Positions 49,201 through 57,944 of a stretch of DNA of 64,000 bases are shown in pieces. A program made the position numbers and the translations under genes. Numbering within the stretch: position 1 is the first letter of the stretch; every line of letters begins with the position of its first letter. The notes under the pieces were generated by a model. The model had not been told where the DNA came from, did no database searches, and worked only from the letters and a program-made list of their open reading frames with translations. The DNA is from Melioribacteraceae bacterium (GTDB lineage Bacteria; Bacteroidota; Ignavibacteria; Ignavibacteriales; Melioribacteraceae). The stretch lies in NCBI GenBank assembly GCA_016342755.1, contig JAEINS010000007.1, positions 172,449-236,448 on the forward strand, given 5' to 3'.

Positions 49201-50748
49201 GGATTAATTTCTCCTCCTCCTCATCATGATATATATTCTATTGAAGATTTATCGCAACTAATTTTTGATTTAAAGAACGCTAATCCTAAAGCCGATATCT
49301 CGGTTAAATTAGTTAGTGAAATTGGTGTTGGTACAATTGCGGCCGGTGTAGCTAAGGGAAAAGCAGATCATATATTAATTAGCGGTTATGAAGGAGGAAC
49401 AGGAGCTTCGCCGCAAACTTCTGTTAAACATTGTGGTCTGCCAATGGAACTGGGAATTGCTGAAGCACAGCAAGTTCTGGTAATGAACAATCTTCGCGGC
49501 AGAGTGCGGCTTCAGGCAGACGGACAGTTAAAGACCGGGCGTGATGTAATAATAGCGGCTTTATTAGGTGCTGATGAATATGGCTTTGCTACCACCGCGT
49601 TATTATCAATGGGTTGTGTTATGCTCCGTAAATGCCATCTAAATGCATGCAGTGTTGGTATTGCAACTCAGGATCCGGAGTTAAGGAAAAAATTTGTAGG
49701 AAAACCTGAACATGTAATTAACTTCTTCAATTTTATTGCAAATGAAGTTCGTGAACTATTAGCGCAATTAGGTTTTAGATCACTTGATGAAATTATTGGC
49801 CGTGTTGATTTGCTGGAAACCAATAGTTTAATAAAACACTGGAAAGCTACCGGGTTAGATTTAACCGCTGTACTTCATAAACCAGAAATGGCGCGTGACG
49901 TTCCTACGAGAAATGTTAGAACACAAAAACACAGACTTAAAAAAGTTTTAGATCAGCGGTTGATTGAATCTTGCCAGGAGGCTTTGGAAAATAAAGAAGA
50001 GGTCCGGTTTAGTTGTAAGATCAGAAATACGGACAGAACTGTCGGAACAATGTTAAGTTCGGAAATGGCTAAAAGATACGGTATTAAGGGACTTGATGAA
50101 GATACAATAAAAATAAAATTTAAAGGCTCGGCCGGGCAAAGTTTTGCTGCATTTCTATCAAAAGGAATAACATTTACACTTGATGGAGATGCAAATGATT
50201 ATGTTGGTAAAGGTCTTAGCGGCGGACGGATAATTGTTTATCCTCCTAAAGAAAGCACTTTTGTGCCGGCAGAAAATATTCTTATCGGGAATGTTGTTTT
50301 GTACGGAGCAATTTCCGGCGATGCATATTTTAGAGGAATGGCAGGCGAAAGGTTCGCGGTTCGTAATAGCGGTGGACAAGCAGTTATAGAAGGGGTTGGA
50401 GACCATGCATGTGAATATATGACCGGTGGAAGAGTAGTTATACTTGGTGAGACCGGAAGAAATTTTGCTGCCGGAATGAGCGGCGGTATTGCTTATGTCT
50501 GGGATCACTCAGGTGAATTCAGATTAAAATGTAATATGGAAATGGTTGAACTTTTTAATGTTGAAACAGAAGAAGACATAAATGAATTAAAGGGTTTAAT
50601 AACCAGGCATAAAAAGTTTACCGACAGTAAAAGAGCGGAGTTTATATTAAATAGCTGGGATGTGGAGCTAAAGAATTTTGTTAAAGTTTACCCGACAGAC
50701 TATAGACGTATTGTAGAAGAACAGTCATTATCAGCAAAGGAAGTTTAA
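46231..50748 (+). CDS. gltB: Glutamate synthase large subunit
   Basis: The alpha subunit (1505 residues) of NADPH-GOGAT makes two glutamates from glutamine and 2-oxoglutarate. It shows a 22-residue propeptide before Cys23 in DACGLGF (the N-terminal nucleophile of the type II glutaminase), the glutaminase domain to about 430, a central domain, an FMN-binding synthase barrel (about 830-1200), the 3Fe-4S cysteines in CVMLRKCHLNAC near 1129-1140, and the GXGXG beta-helix at the end. It is complete and full length, and is cotranscribed with gltD, which starts 1 bp after its stop. Confidence 0.97.
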   Translation: MQDNSAFPKKQGLYDPAFEHDACGLGFIANIKGKKSHQIVQDGVTILKNLSHRGAVGADPKSGDGAGILIQIPDKFFRKECDKINIELPKPGDYGCGLLFMPINAEERNRVGSWIQYIVQEEGQKFLGFREVKINDSDIGGRAKSSRPDFEHVFIGRGKYTAKEDFEKKLFIIRKKIGHKVRGSDLFQKNYFYICSLSSKVLVYKGQLMPEQLDLFFPELLNKNVESAISLVHSRYSTNTFPSWALAHPFRMIAHNGEINTLRGNVNWYKAREKNFISDVLGEDLKKMMPNIVPHKSDSATFDLVLELLVQSGRTLPEALLMMVPEAFTGDKDMPQPKKDFYEYNSCLMEPWDGPATISFTDGRFIGALLDRNGLRPSRYWITKDDHVILASESGVLDIAPENIEYKGRLQPGKVFLLDIEEGKIIDDKYIKQNIINKKDYSGWIKENIINLNELPEVKKESSFNKETLLERQKAFGYTLEDLKILIKPMVIEGKEAIGSMGSDTPLAILSKRPQLLFNYFKQLFAQVTNPPIDPIREEIVMSSQVMLGSEGNLLASELLNKKRLKISHPILSNKELEKIKALDVEGLKSETLETVFNKENREVGLEKALQCLFKKAEEAIENGKTLLILSDRGVNSEKVAMPSLLAVSALHHHLIENGTRTKVSIISESGEPREMHHFAVMIGYGANAINPYLVYETIESELNSGMYETELSVEEGIKNYIKSTYKGLMKIISKMGISTIQSYCGAQIFEAVGLNDEFIERYFTATPTRIGGIGINKVASEMLMRHDRAYKDIDEEILDTGGDYQWRKDGEHHQINPDTIALLHQAVRTEDYNSFKVYSSRINERSTNLASIRGLLELRERNPIPIDEVEPVSQIVKRFATGAMSYGSISKEAHETLAVAMNRLGGFSNTGEGGEDPARFVREENGDWKRSRIKQVAQGRFGVTIEYLVNADQIQIKMAQGAKPGEGGQLPGHKVSKEIANTRYTTPGVGLISPPPHHDIYSIEDLSQLIFDLKNANPKADISVKLVSEIGVGTIAAGVAKGKADHILISGYEGGTGASPQTSVKHCGLPMELGIAEAQQVLVMNNLRGRVRLQADGQLKTGRDVIIAALLGADEYGFATTALLSMGCVMLRKCHLNACSVGIATQDPELRKKFVGKPEHVINFFNFIANEVRELLAQLGFRSLDEIIGRVDLLETNSLIKHWKATGLDLTAVLHKPEMARDVPTRNVRTQKHRLKKVLDQRLIESCQEALENKEEVRFSCKIRNTDRTVGTMLSSEMAKRYGIKGLDEDTIKIKFKGSAGQSFAAFLSKGITFTLDGDANDYVGKGLSGGRIIVYPPKESTFVPAENILIGNVVLYGAISGDAYFRGMAGERFAVRNSGGQAVIEGVGDHACEYMTGGRVVILGETGRNFAAGMSGGIAYVWDHSGEFRLKCNMEMVELFNVETEEDINELKGLITRHKKFTDSKRAEFILNSWDVELKNFVKVYPTDYRRIVEEQSLSAKEV

Positions 50749-50749
50749 T

Positions 50750-52174
50750 ATGGGTGAAGTAAAAGGATTTTTGAAGTTTAAAAGAGAAGTATCAGGTTAC
50801 CAAAAAACTGAAGACAGATTAAAACACTGGGATGAGTTTGCAATTCCGCTTGAAGATGAGAAGCTGCGAAATCAAGGTGCCAGATGTATGGATTGCGGAG
50901 TCCCTTTTTGCCAGTCAGGATGTCCGGTCTCAAATATTATTCCTGACTGGAACGATTTTGTTTACAGAAATAATTGGGAAGCGGCTTATAAAAGGTTATC
51001 ATCAACAAATAATTTCCCGGAATTTACCGGACGTGTTTGCCCTGCACCCTGTGAAAACTCTTGTACACTCGCATTTAATGAAGATGCTGTTACAATAAAA
51101 CAGATTGAACTTTCGATAATTGAAAATGCTTTTAAAAACGATTTTGTAAAAAGTGTTAAGCCTAAAAAGAGATCAGGTAAAACAGTTGCGGTTGTTGGAT
51201 CTGGCCCGGCTGGTCTGGCATGCGCGGATGAGTTAAATAAAAAAGGACATTCAGTTACGGTATTTGAAAAGAATGAATTGCCCGGCGGACTTTTAACATT
51301 TGGAATTCCAAATTTCAAACTTGATAAATGGGTTGTGAAAAGAAGAATCAGTCTGATGGAAGAATCTGGAATTGTTTTCAAAACTAATACAAATATTGGT
51401 GTTGATATAACGCTAACTAAATTGAAAGAAGATTCTGATATTGTGGTACTTTGCGGCGGAGCTGAAAAATCTAGAGAACTAGATATACCGGGGAGAAATC
51501 TTGAAGGTATCCATTTAGCAATGGAATTTTTACCTCAGCAGAATAGAATAAATATGGGGCAGAAAATTTCTGATCCGATAAATGCAACAGGGAAGAATGT
51601 TGTTGTAATTGGTGGTGGAGATACTGGTTCTGACTGCATTGGTACTTCAAATAGACAAGGTGCAAAGTCAATTGTTAATTTAGAACTTATGCCTAAACCT
51701 CCTGTTAAAAGAGCAGGTGATAATCCTTGGCCACAATGGGCAAGAATTGAAAGAACTTCTACTTCGCATGAAGAAGGCTGTAAAAGAGAATATTCAGTTT
51801 TAACAAAAAGCTTTGAAGGTGTTAACAATAAAGTTAAAAAGCTTAACCTTATTAAAGTTGAATGGAGTAAGGATAGAAGTAGTGGAAGAATGCAGATGAG
51901 AGAAATTCCTAATTCTGAATTTTCTATTGAAGCCGATCTTGTCTTTTTAGCACTTGGATTTGTGAGTCCGAATACTAAAAACTTTACTTCTGATATTAAT
52001 TTAACTCTTGATCAGAGAGGGAATATTAAAACCGATGAAAATTACATGACAACTGTTGATGGAATATTTTCCGCCGGTGATATGAGAAGAGGTCAGTCTC
52101 TTGTTGTTTGGGCAATTGATGAAGGTAGAAAAGCAGCAAAAAGTATTCATCAGTATGTTTCGGAAAATGATTAG
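50750..52174 (+). CDS. gltD: Glutamate synthase small subunit
   Basis: The 474-residue beta subunit of NADPH-GOGAT passes electrons from NADPH via FAD and 4Fe-4S clusters to GltB. It shows the cysteine clusters CMDCGVPFCQSGCP (near 46) and CPAPCENSC, the FAD loop VGSGPAGLA and the NADPH loop IGGGDTGSDC, and the C-terminal FSAGDMRRGQSLVVWAI. It is complete and is followed by a terminator hairpin. Confidence 0.97.
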   Translation: MGEVKGFLKFKREVSGYQKTEDRLKHWDEFAIPLEDEKLRNQGARCMDCGVPFCQSGCPVSNIIPDWNDFVYRNNWEAAYKRLSSTNNFPEFTGRVCPAPCENSCTLAFNEDAVTIKQIELSIIENAFKNDFVKSVKPKKRSGKTVAVVGSGPAGLACADELNKKGHSVTVFEKNELPGGLLTFGIPNFKLDKWVVKRRISLMEESGIVFKTNTNIGVDITLTKLKEDSDIVVLCGGAEKSRELDIPGRNLEGIHLAMEFLPQQNRINMGQKISDPINATGKNVVVIGGGDTGSDCIGTSNRQGAKSIVNLELMPKPPVKRAGDNPWPQWARIERTSTSHEEGCKREYSVLTKSFEGVNNKVKKLNLIKVEWSKDRSSGRMQMREIPNSEFSIEADLVFLALGFVSPNTKNFTSDINLTLDQRGNIKTDENYMTTVDGIFSAGDMRRGQSLVVWAIDEGRKAAKSIHQYVSEND

Positions 52175-52208
52175 TTCATTCGATATAAAATATTTATTTT
52201 TGCAGTTG

Positions 52209-52232
52209 GAAAGGCAGTTTATACTGCCTTTC
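52209..52232 (+). terminator. Rho-independent terminator of gltBD
   Basis: GAAAGGCAGT and ACTGCCTTTC pair perfectly (10 bp, TTAT loop) and are followed by TTAATTTT. Confidence 0.85.
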
Positions 52233-52260
52233 TTAATTTTAAACTATTGCTGAGAGTTAA

Positions 52261-53358
52261 ATGAATTCAAAAAAGTATAACAATATAAAACTTGGTATAA
52301 GTATTTTAGAAAGTCTTATAAGCTTTATCTTATTATTTTTATTTGTGTTTCTTGGTTGCAGCCAGAATTTAGAAGCTATAATAAGAGAATACTCTGATAA
52401 CGATTACTTAGTTTTCCTTTTATTTACAATTATAACAGGTACAGGTTTTTCAATAATATTCTTTCCGTTAAATTTTTATTCCAGTTATATACTTGAGCAC
52501 AAGTATAACTTATCGAACCAGACAATTTTTAAATGGGCTTGGGAAAATATAAAAGGTGTTTTAGTTGGTGGAATAATCGGACTGCCAATTTTATTGCTCT
52601 TTTTGTATGCTATTAAAAGTTATGATAATTTATGGTGGCTACCGTTTGCAATAATGATGTTTATAATTTCAGTAGTATTGGCACAAGTAGTTCCTATATT
52701 GATCTTGCCGATCTTTTATAAAATAACTCCGTTAGATATTGATGAACTAAAAGACAGAATTTTGGAATTGGCGAAAGATGCCGGAATGAAAATAGAAAAT
52801 GTTTTTAAGTTTGATATGAGTAAAAACACAAAAAAGGCAAACGCTGCTTTCACCGGATTGGGAAAAACTAAAAGAATAATTTTAGGTGATACACTTTTAG
52901 AAAATTTCACAAATGATGAAATTGAAACTGTTCTTGCTCATGAATTTGGGCATTACAAACATAAACATATAACAAAAAACTTAGTTATATCTACCTTATC
53001 CAGTTTTTTAACATTTTATTTAATGGCTCTTCTTTTTAGTGTTTCAATAGGTTGGTTTGGGTTTACATCGATTGATACAATTGCTGCACTTCCAATTCTT
53101 GCACTTTGGGCAATGTTAATAGGCTTAATACAGACTCCGCTTTCAAATATTCTTTCAAGAAAATTTGAATATGAAGCGGATGAATATGCAGTTAAAATTA
53201 CTAAGAAAAAAGATGTATTTATTAATACTCTGGAGAAACTAACAGATCAAAATTTGGGTGATAAAGAACCACATTCACTTGTAGAATGTTTTTTTTACAG
53301 TCATCCTTCAATAAATAACAGGAAAGCTAAATTATTATCCGTTCAAATTGATGAGTAA
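52261..53358 (+). CDS. M48-family membrane metallopeptidase (Ste24-like)
   Basis: The 365-residue integral membrane zinc protease has the motif HEFGH at 227-231 in VLAHEFGHYKHKH and the third ligand Glu305 in EYEADEYAV. It has about six hydrophobic segments, two of them N-terminal of the catalytic region and a hairpin between the zinc motifs. This arrangement matches the M48A (CAAX prenyl protease 1/Ste24) branch more than HtpX. Bacterial members are thought to take part in membrane-protein quality control; the substrate is unknown. It is probably a single gene. Confidence 0.9.
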   Translation: MNSKKYNNIKLGISILESLISFILLFLFVFLGCSQNLEAIIREYSDNDYLVFLLFTIITGTGFSIIFFPLNFYSSYILEHKYNLSNQTIFKWAWENIKGVLVGGIIGLPILLLFLYAIKSYDNLWWLPFAIMMFIISVVLAQVVPILILPIFYKITPLDIDELKDRILELAKDAGMKIENVFKFDMSKNTKKANAAFTGLGKTKRIILGDTLLENFTNDEIETVLAHEFGHYKHKHITKNLVISTLSSFLTFYLMALLFSVSIGWFGFTSIDTIAALPILALWAMLIGLIQTPLSNILSRKFEYEADEYAVKITKKKDVFINTLEKLTDQNLGDKEPHSLVECFFYSHPSINNRKAKLLSVQIDE

Positions 53359-53427
53359 CTGCTATTATTGGAATATTTAGTTAAATTATAAAAGTAAAAA
53401 AAATAATAATTAGTTAGTGATATAAGT

Positions 53428-54978
53428 ATGAAAACAACCAAATCGTATTTAATTTTATTCTTAATCGGAATTTTAGCAATTAGCTGTTCTGTAAACTCAC
53501 CTGATGATGACGGAATTCCTGATGATTTATCATATCCCCATAAGCCTGTGCCGGAAAATAACAGTGCTAATCAGGCATTAGCTGTGGAGATTTCATGGAG
53601 CGCGGAAGGTATTGAAGAATTTGATGTCTATTTTGGACGTGATTCGCGAGCGAAACTTTTTTATAGAACAGTTACAAATAATAAAGTTGTAGTATCCGGC
53701 TTAGTGAAAAACACGCAATATTTTTGGAAAATAATTAGTAAAAGTTCTGATGGTGATAAAGAAGGAGCAATATGGAGCTTTGTAACTTCTAACACAGCTG
53801 ATAATAGTGGTTTTGTAATGATTGAGCATAAAATTTTTACCGGGCTGCCAAATAAAGTTAATATAATGTTTCAGGTTCTCGATTTTCAGAGCAGAGGTAT
53901 TGCGGATTTAACTATTGATAATTTTGAAGTTTTGGAAGACGATCAGCCTATTTCTCCAACTGAATCGAAGTTAACAATTAAAAAACGTGATGAACTAGAT
54001 TATAAGCTAAGAACGGTATTGCTGCTTGATAATAGTACAAGTATAAGTACAGAAGATTTAACGGCTATAAAACAAGCGGCGTCTTCTTTTGTTGATCAGT
54101 TACACCCGAATGATGAAGTTGCGTTGTATGAATTTTCTGATGAAGCTGTTTTACTTCAAAACTTTACAAATGATAAGGGATTGTTGAAAAGTAAAATTGA
54201 TCAGATGGCATCCGGATTTGCTACAACCAATCTATATGGCGCAATTATAGAAGCCTCCGGCATGTTGGAAGAAGAGTTTAACGATAATCAGATTATCCAG
54301 AGCGCATTATTAGTATTTACTGATGGAAGTGATACACAGGGGTCAAGTACTTTCCCGGAAGCTAGAAACGCAATCAGTTTAAAAAGATGTTATACAATTG
54401 GCCTCGGAAATGAAATTGATCCAGATGTTCTTGAGTCATTAGGAACAGCAGGATTTTATTCAATAAACAATGTTTCAGAATTGCAGCTGCAGTTTGAAGA
54501 AATTCAAAAAGAACTTTACGATTTTGCAAACAGTTTCTACTGGGTCAATTATAATAGTCCTAAACGGGGTGATAAAGAACACACGCTAAGATTAAGCATT
54601 TTAGCTAATCCAAATATGGGTTCAAATTCTTACGTGCTTGGTTCATTCAGCAGTAGCGGATTTTTCTCAGTAATCCCGGGAATATATATTAACTCGTCAA
54701 TAATTAATCCGGCAGGGATTGATACCTTAAAGTTATTGCCAAATGAGTCTCGAGAAATTTTTGCGACATCATATTTATTAGAGAATATATCTAAATATGA
54801 ATGGACTACGTTTGATGCAAATATTGCCAAGGCAATTGTAAAAAGAGAACCTGCCGATTTTTCGAACGCGGTTATTCAGGCTAATGCGGGAGCCGTTTCA
54901 GGTAATCAGACAAAAGTTAAAGTCCGGGATGTAAATAATAGTGATTATGAAAAAGAGCTTGTAGTAATAATAAAATAG
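53428..54978 (+). CDS. Lipoprotein with fibronectin-like and VWA domains
   Basis: A lipobox LAISC (Cys20) predicts lipid anchoring. The 516-residue protein has a fibronectin-III-like domain (about 35-125, ending YFWKIISKSSDG), a VWA domain (about 195-370) with MIDAS DNSTS and FTDGSDTQG, and a C-terminal beta-rich part (about 385-515). A surface or periplasmic binding role is likely. It ends 15 bp before gatC and may be in the same transcript, although the functions are unrelated. Confidence 0.85.
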   Translation: MKTTKSYLILFLIGILAISCSVNSPDDDGIPDDLSYPHKPVPENNSANQALAVEISWSAEGIEEFDVYFGRDSRAKLFYRTVTNNKVVVSGLVKNTQYFWKIISKSSDGDKEGAIWSFVTSNTADNSGFVMIEHKIFTGLPNKVNIMFQVLDFQSRGIADLTIDNFEVLEDDQPISPTESKLTIKKRDELDYKLRTVLLLDNSTSISTEDLTAIKQAASSFVDQLHPNDEVALYEFSDEAVLLQNFTNDKGLLKSKIDQMASGFATTNLYGAIIEASGMLEEEFNDNQIIQSALLVFTDGSDTQGSSTFPEARNAISLKRCYTIGLGNEIDPDVLESLGTAGFYSINNVSELQLQFEEIQKELYDFANSFYWVNYNSPKRGDKEHTLRLSILANPNMGSNSYVLGSFSSSGFFSVIPGIYINSSIINPAGIDTLKLLPNESREIFATSYLLENISKYEWTTFDANIAKAIVKREPADFSNAVIQANAGAVSGNQTKVKVRDVNNSDYEKELVVIIK

Positions 54979-54993
54979 AGTTTTGGAGATAAA

Positions 54994-55293
54994 ATGTCAG
55001 TTAGCAAAGATGATGTTAAACATATAGCAAAATTAGCAAGATTAAAACTGAATGATGAAGAAATAGAGAGTTATACCGGCAATCTTAACGATATATTAAA
55101 ATATATTGATAAGTTAAATGAACTGGAACTTGATGATGTTGAGCCTCTTTCACATCCGGTTGAAAATACAAACGTATTTAGAGAAGATGAATTGAAAGAA
55201 TCAACTACTACAGACGAAGCCTTAAAAAACGCTCCGGATAGAACTGATCAATATTTCAGAGTTCCGAAAGTAATAAGCCAGAGCAACAATTAA
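54994..55293 (+). CDS. gatC: Aspartyl/glutamyl-tRNA amidotransferase subunit C
   Basis: The 99-residue protein opens with VSKDDVKHIAKLARLKL and contains VEPLSHP and the C-terminal FRVPKVI, all standard for GatC, which holds GatA and GatB together. GGAGAT precedes the start. Its stop shares one base with the start of kdsB. Confidence 0.94.
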   Translation: MSVSKDDVKHIAKLARLKLNDEEIESYTGNLNDILKYIDKLNELELDDVEPLSHPVENTNVFREDELKESTTTDEALKNAPDRTDQYFRVPKVISQSNN

Positions 55294-56042
55294 TGATAGT
55301 TGGTGTTATTCCGGCAAGATACGGATCGTCCAGATTAGAAGGGAAGCCGCTGGCAGATATTTGCGGAAAGCCAATGATGCAGCACACTTACGAAAGTGTT
55401 AAAAAATCAAAATTGTTGAACAAAGTTATTCTGGCAGTTGATGATGAACGGCTTTATAACGCAGCTAAATCATTTGGTGCTAATGTAATGATGACTCCTA
55501 AGGATATTAAGACTGGTTCTGATAGAATTGCTTTTGTTGCCAAATCACTTGAAAAAGCCGATATAATTGTTAATATACAGGGCGATGAACCATTTATAAA
55601 ATCGATAATGATTGATGAATCAATTGAACCTTTATTATTCGATCATTCAATACATGTATCTACACTGGCTAAAAAAGTTAAAAGTATTGATGAACTTAAC
55701 TCACCCGATATTCCTAAAGTAGTTTTCGATTATAATAATTTCGCGCTTTATTTTTCCCGTTCAACAATCCCGTTTGTTCGTGACGCAAAGGATGCCAGAG
55801 AAATAATATTAAAACATGATATTTACAAACACATTGGTTTATATACATATCGCAGAAATGCTTTGTTTGAGTTTACAAATTATAATCCAACCGATCTTGA
55901 ATTAACTGAAAAGCTTGAGCAGTTACGAATGCTTGAGCATGGTATGAAAATAAAAGTTGTAATTACTGAAAACGAAAGTATATCTGTTGATACAGCAGAA
56001 GATCTGGAAAAAGCCAGATTATATTATAAAAATAATTTTTAG
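55293..56042 (+). CDS. kdsB: 3-deoxy-manno-octulosonate cytidylyltransferase
   Basis: KdsB activates Kdo with CTP to CMP-Kdo for lipid A-core assembly, so the cell makes LPS. The 249-residue protein has the nucleotide-binding IPARYGSSRLEGKPL, VNIQGDEPFI, and FSRSTIPFVRD. The start overlaps the gatC stop by one base, suggesting coupled translation. Full length for the family. Confidence 0.96.
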   Translation: MIVGVIPARYGSSRLEGKPLADICGKPMMQHTYESVKKSKLLNKVILAVDDERLYNAAKSFGANVMMTPKDIKTGSDRIAFVAKSLEKADIIVNIQGDEPFIKSIMIDESIEPLLFDHSIHVSTLAKKVKSIDELNSPDIPKVVFDYNNFALYFSRSTIPFVRDAKDAREIILKHDIYKHIGLYTYRRNALFEFTNYNPTDLELTEKLEQLRMLEHGMKIKVVITENESISVDTAEDLEKARLYYKNNF

Positions 56043-56061
56043 AATTTTATACCGGGGAATT

Positions 56062-57024
56062 ATGAAAGAGCCTAAAATAGTACTTAAAGCAAATCTGCCA
56101 ACTCCAATTGAAGAATTAAGTTTTAACGGTACTTCTTTTTATATGAAAAGAGACGATTTCACAGGTTCAGAATATTCGGGTAATAAAATTAGAAAACTTG
56201 AATATCTTCTTGCAGATGCAATACGTAAAAAAGCCGATTATGTTTTCACTTGCGGAGGAGCTCAATCAAATCATGCACGTGCAACTGCTTTTGCCGCGGC
56301 TTCTTTAGGAATGAAATCAAAATTATTTTTACGCGGTAAAGACAAAGCTTTAGCCGAAGGAAATATGTTCCTTGATAAAATGGTAGGAGCAGAATTGAAG
56401 TTTATATCAGCAAAAGATTATAGCGAAGCAAGAAATGATATAATGGTGGCTGAAGCCAAGAAGCTTAAGAAAAAAGGGAAAAAGGTTTATATAATTCCGG
56501 AAGGCGGCTCTAACGCAATGGGAGTCTGGGGTTATATAAATTGTGTGCAAGAAATAGCCGAACAGATAGACTTAAAATCTTTTAAAGGAATACTTTCTGC
56601 TTGCGGAAGTGGTGGTACTTCTGCCGGTTTACTTGTCGGGGCTGCGCTTTTAGGATTAAAGTTAAAAGTTTATGCAGTTAATGTTTGTGATGATGAAGAG
56701 TATTTTAGAAAACGTATAATTGAACTTGCCGAAGAATGTATTAAAAATTATAAACTTGATTGTAAACTTGATCCTAAAAAGCTTGTTATAATTGATGGAT
56801 ATTCTAAAGAAGGCTACACTAATATTTCTAAGGATAAAGTTAAAGTAATAAGTAGTCTCGCCAAGCAAACAGGTGTTTTACTTGATCCAACTTACACCGG
56901 AAAAGCTTTCTGTGCTTATAATGATCATTTTTTAAAAGGGAAGAAAAAATCTAAAGTTATGTTTATTCATACCGGCGGATTGTTTGGAGCTTTTGCTCAT
57001 AGAAAAGAATATTTAGCTGGATAA
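56062..57024 (+). CDS. D-cysteine desulfhydrase / ACC deaminase-like PLP enzyme
   Basis: The start is ATG at 56062 (GGGGAATT ahead); the frame also opens within kdsB. The 320-residue fold-type II PLP enzyme has the likely PLP lysine in SGNKIRKLEYLL, GGAQSNHARATAFAA, a phosphate loop SGGTSAG and the C-terminal DPTYTGKAF. These features fit the DcyD/ACC-deaminase family, in which D-cysteine desulfhydrase is the more common bacterial activity. Motifs alone do not separate the two activities. It is the last gene of the gatC-kdsB unit, 19 bp after kdsB. Confidence 0.88.
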   Translation: MKEPKIVLKANLPTPIEELSFNGTSFYMKRDDFTGSEYSGNKIRKLEYLLADAIRKKADYVFTCGGAQSNHARATAFAAASLGMKSKLFLRGKDKALAEGNMFLDKMVGAELKFISAKDYSEARNDIMVAEAKKLKKKGKKVYIIPEGGSNAMGVWGYINCVQEIAEQIDLKSFKGILSACGSGGTSAGLLVGAALLGLKLKVYAVNVCDDEEYFRKRIIELAEECIKNYKLDCKLDPKKLVIIDGYSKEGYTNISKDKVKVISSLAKQTGVLLDPTYTGKAFCAYNDHFLKGKKKSKVMFIHTGGLFGAFAHRKEYLAG

Positions 57025-57148
57025 ATAGAAGAGAAAAATCAAAAAACAAATGACAAATAACAAAAATGCAAATTCCAAATTTAAGAGTTGAATGTCGAAT
57101 CGGAGTTTTTAGTCTTTTTGTAATTGGAATTTCGAATAGTCCTAAAAT

Positions 57149-57233
57149 ATGTTATTTTGAGGAGTGAAGTGGTCAAAAACCCTTTATTAAAAGTTTAAAA
57201 ATGAGATTCCTCACTTTGTTCGGAATGACATAT
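57149..57233. repeat. Dispersed intergenic palindromic repeat, copy 2
   Basis: The left arm is TGTTATTTTGAGGAGTGAAG and the right arm is GAGATTCCTCAC...CGGAATGACA. The right arm is the complement of the left arm of the copy at 57801. Confidence 0.75.
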
Positions 57234-57304
57234 GTTTCTTTTTTTGATTTTTGTTTCTTTTGGAATTTGAGCTTTCTTATTTGCTATTTGGGTTTTGTAA
57301 TTTA

Positions 57305-57359
57305 TTTTTTCCTCTTTTTTCCTCTTTTTTCCTCTTTTTTCCTCTTTTTTCCTCTTTTT
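57305..57359. repeat. 10-bp tandem repeat, about 5.5 copies
   Basis: TTTTTTCCTC is repeated without mismatch about five and a half times. It is pure pyrimidine on this strand and lies between genes. Confidence 0.95.
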
Positions 57360-57800
57360 AGCTCGTTTACCCACTTAAGAGTACCCCCTACCACTTAAAA
57401 TACTTGACGCCGAACCTTTTTTAATCTAATAGGTACTTCAAAGAATTGGCGTTAAAGAAAATTACTGCAAGTTATATTCTTTTAGAGACAAACTTGTCTC
57501 ACAGAGAATAAGCTCAAATGCTTTTTTCCTCGAACTTGGTTTTATGAAGTATGCTACTGACTCTTTTTGCTCCGAAGTAGAGTATTTTTAGGGGGAGCTT
57601 GATTATTTGAGGCGGGTCTGTTCACTAAAGTGTGTTAAAAGTTAAGGTGGTCGAGTGATTCAGCTTGCTTAATTGTATCGAGACCTAATTTTGTTTTTTC
57701 AATTTGGTAATAATATTCATGGTTCCCAATAAAGATTAAATCTCAGATTTAGTTTGGATTATAATTTTTTAAATAATGTATAGGCTGCCCAAAAGTATGA

Positions 57801-57908
57801 AGTTGTCATTCCGAACGAAGTGAGGAATCTCATTTTTGAACTAAACATGCAGATTCTTTCGTCACTTCGCCTGCCTATTGGCAGACAGGTTCCTCAGAAT
57901 GACAACTT
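57801..57908. repeat. Dispersed intergenic palindromic repeat, copy 3
   Basis: The outer arms AGTTGTCATTC and GAATGACAACT are complementary. Inside are GAACGAAGTGAGGAATCTC and a nested hairpin CCTGCC-TATT-GGCAGACAGG. It is the best-preserved copy in the window. Confidence 0.82.
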
Positions 57909-57944
57909 TAAGGATTTTAGGAATAACTCCACAAAACAGCTAAC

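Larger units (their letters stand above)
57025..57944. other. Gene-free region with repeats
   Basis: These 920 bp hold no credible gene. They contain two dispersed palindromic repeats (57149-57233, 57801-57908), a 10-bp tandem repeat (57305-57359), a short hairpin GAGACAA/TTGTCTC at 57485-57500 and a GGTCTGTTCACTAAAGTG segment near 57615 that could be an insertion-sequence end. Stop codons are frequent in all frames of the rest. It looks like a decayed or accessory segment. Confidence 0.7.

Noticed and set aside
57201..57398. 65-codon open frame rich in Phe and Leu
   Set aside because: It spans a dispersed palindromic repeat and the 10-bp pyrimidine repeat, which explains its composition (repeating FFLFFPLFSS). 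It has no ribosome binding site.
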